A stretch of 12,378 bases of DNA from a bacterium. GTDB lineage: Bacteria; Elusimicrobiota; Elusimicrobia; Elusimicrobiales; UBA9959. The translations under genes were made by a program, and so were the position numbers. Shown here piece by piece: positions 1 through 4,673 of this stretch. The notes under the pieces are model-generated. The model did not search any database, was not told where the DNA came from, and was given only the letters and a program-made list of their open reading frames with translations. Where the stretch lies: NCBI GenBank assembly GCA_021845705.1, contig JAJZVJ010000027.1, positions 1 to 12,378 of the forward strand. The letters are read 5' to 3'. How positions within the stretch are numbered: the first letter of the stretch is position 1; each line of letters begins with the position of its first letter.

Positions 1-606
1 GCCCGGCGCGAGGTCTTTGCAGAAGCTGGCTATGTCGGAGGAGCACGGGTTGTTCTTCAGCAGGGCTTGTTTTCGCTTCGCCATATCGGCCTTGCAGGCG
101 CCGGAAAGCTCGTCCTCGTGTTCCTTCAGACACCGCATCCTTCCCGGGAAGCCGCCCTCGGCGTCTTTGCAGAATTTGTTCGCGTCCGCCAGGCAGGGGT
201 CCTTTTTGCGCCGGGTTTTAACCGGTTTAGGGAGGGAGACAAGGCAGACTTCGGAAAGTTCCTCTCTATGCTGGTTAAGGCAGCGCAGTTTACCGGCCCG
301 CCCGCCTTTAACATCGGGGCATAATATGGAGATGTCTTCTTTGCAGGGATCCTGTTTTCTTGCGGTTTTTTTACCCGGTTTTTTGCCGGCCTTCTGGCCG
401 GCGGCCTGCATGGCCATGGCCTTGCAGCCCTCCGAGAGTTCGTCCTGGTGTTCCATCAGGCAGGAGATTATTTTTCCGCCGCCCCGGTCTACGTCTTTAC
501 AGAATTCCTGTATGTCCGGCAGGCAGGGGCCGGCGTCCCGCTGCGCCCTCGCGGCCCCGGGAACCAGCAGCGCCGCTATCGCAACCGTTAAAATACCGAA
601 TTTCAT
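1..606 (-). CDS. Secreted cysteine-rich repeat protein (GLG1/Cys_rich_FGFR-like), 3' end missing
   Basis: The 202 visible codons encode an exported protein of disulfide-type repeats; the C-terminus lies beyond the left edge. Residues 1-21 form a signal peptide (Lys2, hydrophobic core, ARA before residue 22). Then come four repeats. The first three each have four cysteines with identical spacing C-x7-C-x12-C-x11-C: C28/36/49/61, C88/96/109/121 and C138/146/159/171. The fourth starts at C188/C196 and is cut. Recurring text is 'FCKD', 'CL..H.(D/E)ELS'. This pattern matches the cysteine-rich GLG1 repeat family (Pfam Cys_rich_FGFR), known also in bacterial secreted proteins of unknown function. 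Lys/Arg-rich linkers separate the repeats. The start at 606 is supported by GGAGGA 4 bases upstream. It lies 50 bases after the Rieske gene on the same strand, so it may be the last operon gene or have its own promoter. Family assignment is by pattern; function is unknown. Confidence 0.82.
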   Translation of the reverse strand, partial: MKFGILTVAIAALLVPGAARAQRDAGPCLPDIQEFCKDVDRGGGKIISCLMEHQDELSEGCKAMAMQAAGQKAGKKPGKKTARKQDPCKEDISILCPDVKGGRAGKLRCLNQHREELSEVCLVSLPKPVKTRRKKDPCLADANKFCKDAEGGFPGRMRCLKEHEDELSGACKADMAKRKQALLKNNPCSSDIASFCKDLAPG

Positions 607-656
607 GATGTCCTCCACTATCCGCCGCCTGAGATATAACGCCCGAAGAACCGTAC

Positions 657-1013
657 TTATTGCATATCCACCAGCACCGCCCCGGCCTCCAGCCGCACGG
701 GCCACGTCTTTAGCCCGGCGGTCGCAAGCGCGGGAGAGGCCGGGTCCGGGTGCCCGCTTTCCGGGCTTTTCGGCGCCGGCCCGCTGAGGGCTTCGCCGCT
801 GCGTATATCGAACTGCGCGTAATGCAGCGGGCAGGTAAGTATCCAGCCCGTCAGGGCGCCGCGCTCGAGCGCCGCTCTGGCGTGGCCGCAGGCGCGTTCC
901 ACCGCGTAGAAAGTTCCGCCGTGATTGCAGAGCACTATGCTGCGCCCGTTAAGGCTGACGGCCTTCATGCCGCCCGGGGCTATTTCTTTTTCTTCCATGG
1001 CTTTTATGAACAT
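657..1013 (-). CDS. Rieske [2Fe-2S] ferredoxin, second of two (no disulfide cysteines)
   Basis: A 118-residue soluble Rieske-type ferredoxin with no signal peptide or membrane anchor. The [2Fe-2S] ligands are visible as C42-G-H44 and C61-P-L-H64. The positions that hold the extra disulfide cysteines in bc1-type Rieske proteins are Ala47 and Leu63, so this is the bacterial ferredoxin or NirD-like type. The N-terminal pattern (FIK...EIAPGGMKAV) matches the usual family opening, which favours Met1 over Met6. There is a Pro-rich insert at about 78-97 before the final strand, unusual for such a small protein. It begins 6 bases after the FTR stop with no clear ribosome binding site, implying translational coupling. 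It probably carries one electron at a time; the partner is not shown by sequence. Confidence 0.9.
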   Translation of the reverse strand: MFIKAMEEKEIAPGGMKAVSLNGRSIVLCNHGGTFYAVERACGHARAALERGALTGWILTCPLHYAQFDIRSGEALSGPAPKSPESGHPDPASPALATAGLKTWPVRLEAGAVLVDMQ

Positions 1014-1019
1014 AAAGGA

Positions 1020-1370
1020 TTATTTAATGCCCGCTCCACGCCCGCCTGTACTTGACTCGGGGACCTGTTTCAGTTTGTCCGGGTCCGTAACGTCCTTGTG
1101 CACGAACAGCCCGCACCAGCAGCGGCGCATGGCGTCGTAATGCGCGCGGTGGAAAGGGATGCAGGGGCAGACCATCTTCATGTTCTCCGCGCGGTCCAGG
1201 GTGCGGGCCTGGCACGGGCAGTAGGGGATCCCCGTCTCCGCTTCTATCTCCGCTTCTTTCTCCAGCAGGAAGTCGGCGTCCTCCTCCACGGGAGTGAATT
1301 TATAGCCGAGCTTGTCCGCGATCGGCCGAAAAAGGAAGCGCAGCGCTTCTTTGCGTGCGTTGATATTCAT
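1020..1370 (-). CDS. ftrB: Ferredoxin:thioredoxin reductase catalytic subunit (FTR beta-like)
   Basis: This 116-residue protein has the full FTR catalytic signature: C51-P-C53, C68-P-C70 and C84-W-C86. By family knowledge C51, C68, C70 and C84 bind the [4Fe-4S] cluster, and C53/C86 form the redox-active disulfide. FTR uses ferredoxin electrons to reduce a disulfide on a thioredoxin-like partner. Length is close to the usual 110-120 residues. The His found between the last two cysteines of plant and cyanobacterial enzymes is Trp85 here. No variable (alpha) subunit gene is present in the window. The start at 1370 is chosen because its ATG overlaps the glutaredoxin stop as ATGA, and because residues upstream in this frame belong to the antisense-like shadow of that gene. 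The neighbour glutaredoxin is the obvious candidate substrate. Confidence 0.93.
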   Translation of the reverse strand: MNINARKEALRFLFRPIADKLGYKFTPVEEDADFLLEKEAEIEAETGIPYCPCQARTLDRAENMKMVCPCIPFHRAHYDAMRRCWCGLFVHKDVTDPDKLKQVPESSTGGRGAGIK

Positions 1371-1612
1371 TTTAAATGCTTCTCGAATTCTTCCGGGTCG
1401 TAGCCCTGCACGCAGGCGCCGCCGATCTTTATAAAGGGGAAAGAGCCGGTGCAGCCGGCCGCGCGCATCTCGGCCATCATAGCTTTCTGTTTTTCCGGGT
1501 CCTGCTTGTCGTAGTCTATGGCTTCGAACGGAACGTTCTTTTCCTCGAAATATTTCTTGCTCTTCCTGCACCACAGGCAGGTGCTGAGCGCGTAGATGGT
1601 TATTTTTTTCAT
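1367..1612 (-). CDS. Glutaredoxin/NrdH-like thiol-disulfide carrier
   Basis: An 81-residue thioredoxin-fold protein of glutaredoxin type. The N-terminal strand KKITIYAL leads into the active site C12-L-W-C15. The cis-Pro loop is seen as S-F-P-F at about 54-57, followed by IKIGG and the GY-D motif expected in the C-terminal half. Length fits NrdH and small glutaredoxins (75-90). The start at 1612 has GAGG 5 bases upstream, inside the end of the preceding Rieske gene, and its ATG overlaps that gene's TGA. Being immediately followed by FTR with another 4-base overlap, it is the likely acceptor of FTR electrons (inference). It could instead serve ribonucleotide reductase, but no such gene is nearby. 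Confidence 0.9.
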   Translation of the reverse strand: MKKITIYALSTCLWCRKSKKYFEEKNVPFEAIDYDKQDPEKQKAMMAEMRAAGCTGSFPFIKIGGACVQGYDPEEFEKHLK

Positions 1613-1917
1613 GGTATCCTCACGAAAACCTTCCCGTCCCTGAGCTCGGCGGCGTAAACCTTCACGGAAAGCTCCGGCGCGTCGAGGAACGTGCCGTCGC
1701 GGATATTGAAACGCCAGTCGTGGCAGGGGCACCGCAGTATGTCACCCTCCAGCGTGCCCGACGTGAGCGGGCAGCCCATATGGGCGCAGCGGTTTTCCAG
1801 CGCGCGCACTTCCGCGCCGCGGCGCACCAGCAGCACCGGCAGGCCCAAAGGGAATACCGCCGTCGGTTTCCCTTCGGCCAGGTTTAAGAACTCGGCGACT
1901 TCTATTACGCGGTCCAT
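1609..1917 (-). CDS. Rieske [2Fe-2S] ferredoxin, first of two (with disulfide cysteines)
   Basis: A 102-residue soluble Rieske ferredoxin that opens the redox operon. The cluster ligands are C44-A-H46 and C63-P-C65-H66. It also has C49 (in CAHMGC) and C65 (in CPCH), the pair that forms a stabilising disulfide in bc1/b6f-type Rieske proteins and some ferredoxins. This distinguishes it from the second Rieske protein in the same operon. There is no signal peptide or membrane segment, so it should be cytoplasmic. The ATG at 1917 has no Shine-Dalgarno sequence; instead TATAAT ends 7 bases before it, suggesting a leaderless or nearly leaderless message. The stop overlaps the glutaredoxin start by 4 bases. 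Confidence 0.92.
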   Translation of the reverse strand: MDRVIEVAEFLNLAEGKPTAVFPLGLPVLLVRRGAEVRALENRCAHMGCPLTSGTLEGDILRCPCHDWRFNIRDGTFLDAPELSVKVYAAELRDGKVFVRIP

Positions 1918-1924
1918 TTTTTTA

Positions 1925-1930
1925 ATTATA
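1925..1930 (-). promoter_or_regulatory. -10 element of the redox operon, leaderless spacing
   Basis: A perfect TATAAT reads on the minus strand and is followed by seven A/T bases and then the ATG at 1917. Initiation about 7 bases past a -10 element would place the first transcribed base at or next to the A of the start codon. No convincing -35 hexamer is visible at 16-18 bases. The hexamer is clear; its function is inferred. Confidence 0.5.
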
Positions 1931-1986
1931 TAAAACCTGCGCGCGGAATTCGGCGCATAAAAAAATAAAAAAAACCAAGATTACTA

Positions 1987-2013
1987 TTGCATTAGCGCGA
2001 AACAATATATAAA
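1987..2013 (+). promoter_or_regulatory. Candidate promoter of the Lys-rich microgene
   Basis: TTGCAT (1987-1992) and TATAAA (2008-2013) lie 15 bases apart in an AT-rich stretch that contrasts with the GC-rich surroundings. The spacing is shorter than ideal; TATATA at 2006 overlaps the -10. The region 1918-2051 separates two divergent genes and must hold promoters for both directions. Confidence 0.35.
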
Positions 2014-2040
2014 ATCAGAACACAGCGCACATTTTGCGCA

Positions 2041-2045
2041 AGGAG
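2041..2045 (+). promoter_or_regulatory. Strong ribosome binding site of the microgene
   Basis: AAGGAGAA precedes the ATG at 2052, with 6 bases between AGGAG and the start codon. This near-ideal site is the main evidence that the very short reading frame is translated. Confidence 0.7.
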
Positions 2046-2051
2046 AAAATA

Positions 2052-2123
2052 ATGCCTGCTAAAAAGAAAGCTGCCAAGAAAAAAGTTGCGAAGAAAACCG
2101 TGAAGAAAGCGAAGAAGAAATAG
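2052..2123 (+). CDS. Lys/Ala-rich 23-residue microprotein (histone H1-tail-like)
   Basis: A 23-residue peptide with 13 lysines and 5 alanines, built of PAKKK/AAKKK/VAKK/TVKK/AKKK units and with no acidic residue. Such PAKK repeats are typical of histone H1, chlamydial Hc1 and the basic tails of bacterial nucleoid proteins, where they bind DNA or RNA non-specifically. The frame has a strong ribosome binding site, its own AT-rich upstream region and a terminator starting 22 bases after the stop, so it looks like an independent, well-expressed unit. Alternatives are a Lys-codon leader peptide for attenuation (no lysine genes follow, so less likely) or the remnant of a longer basic protein. No family can be assigned. 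Confidence 0.6.
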   Translation: MPAKKKAAKKKVAKKTVKKAKKK

Positions 2124-2145
2124 TCTTCGTTTGATTTACGTCGGA

Positions 2146-2195
2146 AGGCGGCACTGGGGCGCGGTTCAACGGCCTTAAGTGCCGCCTCTGTTTTG
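2146..2195 (+). terminator. Rho-independent terminator after the microgene
   Basis: A perfect 10-base-pair stem, AGGCGGCACT (2146-2155) with AGTGCCGCCT (2178-2187), closes a 22-base loop and is followed by CTGTTTTG. The tail is short, so termination may be partial, which could explain a second terminator downstream. Confidence 0.7.
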
Positions 2196-2221
2196 CGGCG
2201 CCGGCGCGGGCCCGCGGAAGA

Positions 2222-2281
2222 CCCGGAACGTTTTTTTGCGCGCCCGGAATAAACAAGATATTCCCGGCGCGTTTTTTTGCG
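2222..2281 (+). repeat. Imperfect 19-base direct repeat around T7 runs
   Basis: CCCGGAACG-T7-GCG (2222-2240) recurs as CCCGGCGCG-T7-GCG (2263-2281), two mismatches in 19 bases, offset 41 bases. The second copy forms the 3' half and tail of a terminator; the first has no good stem before its T-run. It may be a local duplication of terminator sequence. Confidence 0.5.
2239..2278 (+). terminator. Second Rho-independent terminator, strong
   Basis: CGCGCCCGGAATA (2239-2251) pairs with TATTCCCGGCGCG (2259-2271) over 13 positions with a single C-C mismatch and a 7-base loop, directly followed by seven T (2272-2278). This is a textbook terminator reading in the plus direction and insulates pxpB from transcription of the microgene. 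Confidence 0.85.
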
Positions 2282-2361
2282 AAGAATAAGGCGTCGCTGT
2301 TTTTATTTTAATCCGCGGCCTGCCCAGCGCGCTTAACGCGGGCGCGCCCGCCAGGAAAAAA

Positions 2362-2389
2362 TTGTAAACCCGCTCTTATTATTTATATC
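2362..2389 (+). promoter_or_regulatory. Candidate pxpB promoter, leaderless spacing
   Basis: TTGTAA (2362-2367) and TATATC (2384-2389) are 16 bases apart. The ATG at 2398 lies 8 bases after the -10, and no Shine-Dalgarno sequence is present between them. This fits a leaderless message; the -10 is a weak match, so the call is tentative. Confidence 0.4.
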
Positions 2390-2397
2390 CTTAATAC

Positions 2398-3048
2398 ATG
2401 CCGGCAGCCGAAAACAAGATAAAAACCTATTTCCTGGGCGACGCCTGCCTCTGCTGGTCCCTCGGCAGGTCCATTTCCCGCCCGGCCTCGCTGCGCGTGC
2501 TCTGCGCTTACCAGCGCCTTAAGGAGAATAAAGAACTGGCCGGGCTGGGCGTACTGGACTTCGTGCCTTCTTATACCGCCCTCGCCGTGCACGCGGCCCC
2601 CGGCACCGACTGGCGCGCCGTGCGCCGCATTGTGGACGGCTGTTTCGCTTCCATTCCCCCCGACGGGGCCGCGCTTACCGGCGCGGCCGTGCGCCATGTG
2701 CTGCCGGTCTCCTACACCGGCGAGGACCTGCCGCGCGTGGCCCAGCTTACCGGGCTGACCGAGGAAGAGGTAATAGAGCGCCACGCCGCCGCCGAATACA
2801 TGGTGGCGATGATAGGTTTCCGCCCGCACTTTCCCTACCTGCTCGGGATGGATAAGAAACTGATGGCGCCGCGGCTGGACTCGCCGCGCTTCAAGGTGCC
2901 GGCCGGCGCCGTGGCCATTGGCGGCGAGCAGACCGGGGTTTACCCCGAGGAATCGCCCGGCGGCTGGAATATACTCGGCATGACCGATCCCGGGCTGCTG
3001 AAAGCCATTAATCCCGGCGACATAGTTATCTTCCGGAGGACGCGCTGA
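2398..3048 (+). CDS. pxpB: 5-oxoprolinase subunit PxpB (KipI / allophanate hydrolase subunit 1 family)
   Basis: A 216-residue cytoplasmic protein of the PxpB/KipI family, normally a partner of PxpA and PxpC in ATP-dependent hydrolysis of 5-oxoproline to glutamate. Family marks are H129 and Y134 in the HxxxxY segment, GFRPHFPYL (140-148), PRL-SPR (158-164), VPAGAVAIGG (167-176), QTGVYP (178-183) and SPGGWNILGMT (186-196). The usual GFxPGFPYL glycine is His144. Length is normal (about 215-240). It is followed after one base by the PxpA-PxpC fusion gene, giving the whole enzyme in two genes. The start has no ribosome binding site but is the first Met ahead of the expected N-terminal strand. Without its operon partner KipI could be a kinase inhibitor, but context favours oxoprolinase. 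Confidence 0.9.
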   Translation: MPAAENKIKTYFLGDACLCWSLGRSISRPASLRVLCAYQRLKENKELAGLGVLDFVPSYTALAVHAAPGTDWRAVRRIVDGCFASIPPDGAALTGAAVRHVLPVSYTGEDLPRVAQLTGLTEEEVIERHAAAEYMVAMIGFRPHFPYLLGMDKKLMAPRLDSPRFKVPAGAVAIGGEQTGVYPEESPGGWNILGMTDPGLLKAINPGDIVIFRRTR

Positions 3049-3049
3049 C

Positions 3050-4621
3050 ATGCTGGTCAACTGCGATATAGGCGAGCGCGGCCCCGCGAACGCCGCGGAC
3101 AGGAAGCTTATGGAGTTCATCCAGATAGCCAACCTGGCCTGCGGCGGGCACGCAGGGGATAAGAAAAGCGTAAAAGCCTTCGGCGCTCTCGCCGCGGAAC
3201 GCGGCGTAAAGCTGGCCGCCCACCTCTCTTACCCGGACCGCGGGCATTTCGGCCGCAAGGTGATGCGTATTCCCGAGGCGGCGCTCCTCGCTTCGCTGGC
3301 TAAGCAGCTGGCGCTTATCCCCGGGGTCCGCTGCGTCAAGTTGCACGGCGCGCTGTACCACGAAGCCTGCCATGACCATAAACTGGCCGAAGCCCTGGCC
3401 CAGTGGCTGAAAATATCCGGCATCCACGAACTCCTGGCCCCCGTGGACTCCGAGATAGCCGTCTCGGCGGAGAAGCGCGGCATCAAGGTGCTGAACGAGG
3501 CCTTCGTAGAACGGCGCTACGGCTACGACAAGGCTAAAAAAAAGCTGGTCCTGGTGGACCGCTCCCGGCCCGGCGCCTCCATAGACAGCCTGGAAGAGGC
3601 GGCGGCCCAGGCCGCCGAAATAATCCAGCGCCGGCGCGTTAACGTGAATTTGGCCAAAGCGGGCCGGCCCGTCTGGAAGAAGCTGGAAGCCGACACGGTC
3701 TGCATCCATTCCGATTCTCCCATAGCCCTGGAACTCGCGGCGCGGCTGCGGCTGCTCACCAAGAGCGTGGAACAGAACTACCGCCTGCTTAGCCCCGGCA
3801 TCTGCGAAACCGCCGGCCTGCCGCGGTACGGCAGCCAGGACCAGGCCATCTCACCGGGCGGCGCCATGGATAATTTTTCCCTGAAGCGCGGGAACCTGGC
3901 GCTGGGCAACCCGCCCGAGACGCCGGCGCTTGAGATCCTGGCCGCCCCCGAGATAGAAATACTGGTCCCCGGCCGGTTCATCCTTACCGGCGCCCGCCGC
4001 CCCGTGCAGATACAGAGCGGGAAGACCGTGCGCGAAGCCGGACACAGCCGCGTCTGCGCCGTGCAGCCCGGCGAGCGCGTGACCTTCGGGGAAAAACAAT
4101 ACGGCCTGCGCACCTATTTCTGCTTCCGCCCGCTCCCGGAGAACGGGGAGGTCCCCGGCGCCGCCCCGGAGGTTTCTTTTTCCGATATGGGCGGCTGGAC
4201 CGACCCGCAGGGCCGCATCCGCGTGCTTCCCGGGCCGGAATACGGCTACCTGGAGAACCCGGAACTCTTTTTCGGGAATACCTGGCGCACCACCTTCCAG
4301 ATGGACAAGATGGGCATGCACCTGGCCGGAGAACCCCGGCTGAAATGCGGCCTGGCCAATATGGTCTCGGAGGCGGTGGCCGACGGAACCGTCCAGCTGA
4401 CCCCCGAGGGGCCGATAATCCTGCTGCGCCACCGCCAGACCACCGGCGGCTACCCGCGAATTTTCAACGTTATCACCGCCGACATAGACCTGCTTGGCCA
4501 GTACGGCCCCAGCCAGGTCATCCGTTTCGCGCGGGTCACGCGCGAAGAAGCGCGCGGGATCTTTCTCCGGAAAGAAAAAGTCCTGGCGCGGTTAAACCCG
4601 CGCTTGAAAAAACGCGCTTGA
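3050..4621 (+). CDS. pxpA-pxpC: Fused 5-oxoprolinase subunits PxpA (LamB/YcsF) and PxpC (KipA)
   Basis: A 523-residue fusion. Residues 1-237 are PxpA: NCDIGE (4-9), ANLACGGHAGD (27-37), AHLSYPDR (57-64), FGRK (67-70), KLHGALYH (97-104), RSRPGASI (171-178) and CIHSD (218-222). After a few linker residues, about 244-523 are PxpC: SPGGAMD (268-274), IRVLPGPEYGYLE (390-402), MGMHLAG (421-427), HRQTTGGYP (461-469) and the YGPSQVIRF end (485-493). Together with PxpB it should cleave 5-oxoproline to glutamate using ATP. Each half is slightly shorter than the free-standing protein. Several conserved residues differ: Pro to Leu at 59 and 98, Ala255-Gly256 where PxpC usually has Gln-Asp, His461 where DRQT is usual. 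GGAGGA lies 10 bases before the ATG. Family assignment is firm; exact substrate is less so. Confidence 0.9.
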   Translation: MLVNCDIGERGPANAADRKLMEFIQIANLACGGHAGDKKSVKAFGALAAERGVKLAAHLSYPDRGHFGRKVMRIPEAALLASLAKQLALIPGVRCVKLHGALYHEACHDHKLAEALAQWLKISGIHELLAPVDSEIAVSAEKRGIKVLNEAFVERRYGYDKAKKKLVLVDRSRPGASIDSLEEAAAQAAEIIQRRRVNVNLAKAGRPVWKKLEADTVCIHSDSPIALELAARLRLLTKSVEQNYRLLSPGICETAGLPRYGSQDQAISPGGAMDNFSLKRGNLALGNPPETPALEILAAPEIEILVPGRFILTGARRPVQIQSGKTVREAGHSRVCAVQPGERVTFGEKQYGLRTYFCFRPLPENGEVPGAAPEVSFSDMGGWTDPQGRIRVLPGPEYGYLENPELFFGNTWRTTFQMDKMGMHLAGEPRLKCGLANMVSEAVADGTVQLTPEGPIILLRHRQTTGGYPRIFNVITADIDLLGQYGPSQVIRFARVTREEARGIFLRKEKVLARLNPRLKKRA

Positions 4622-4644
4622 TCCTGAATAATAGATATTTTCCC

Positions 4645-4663
4645 CCTGGCCGGAACGGCCGGG
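4645..4663. other. Hairpin between convergent genes
   Basis: CCTGGCCG (4645-4652) pairs with CGGCCGGG (4656-4663), one T-G wobble, with loop GAA. It sits in the 52-base gap between the convergent stops of pxpA-pxpC and the ATPase gene. Neither strand has a T-run after it, so a terminator role is only possible, not shown. Confidence 0.35.
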
Positions 4664-4673
4664 ATCCGCTCCG

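Larger units (their letters stand above)
2124..2397. other. Intergenic region with two terminators, no gene
   Basis: This 274-base gap between the microgene and pxpB contains two hairpin terminators, a 19-base imperfect direct repeat around T-runs, and a GC-rich segment with a 12-base palindrome (CGCGGGCCCGCG, about 2205-2216). The last 40 bases turn AT-rich and carry the pxpB promoter candidate. I see no further reading frame with a ribosome binding site. Confidence 0.6.

Noticed and set aside
17..787. Long plus-strand open frame over the Cys-rich gene
   Set aside because: It spans two minus-strand genes and their gap, has no ribosome binding site, and its Ser/Arg/Pro-rich content is typical of an antisense frame in GC-rich DNA. 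The minus strand gives a signal peptide and ordered Cys repeats.
2161..2177. GGTTCAA resembling a tRNA T-loop inside the first terminator loop
   Set aside because: No acceptor, D or anticodon arms can be formed around it; it is just loop sequence.
2205..2237. Palindrome CGCGGGCCCGCG followed by T7 as a third terminator
   Set aside because: The palindrome has no loop and lies more than 10 bases before the T-run; no stem abuts the T-run.
2383..3132. 249-codon minus-strand frame opposite pxpB
   Set aside because: His/Gly/Arg-rich shadow translation; the plus strand carries full PxpB motifs.
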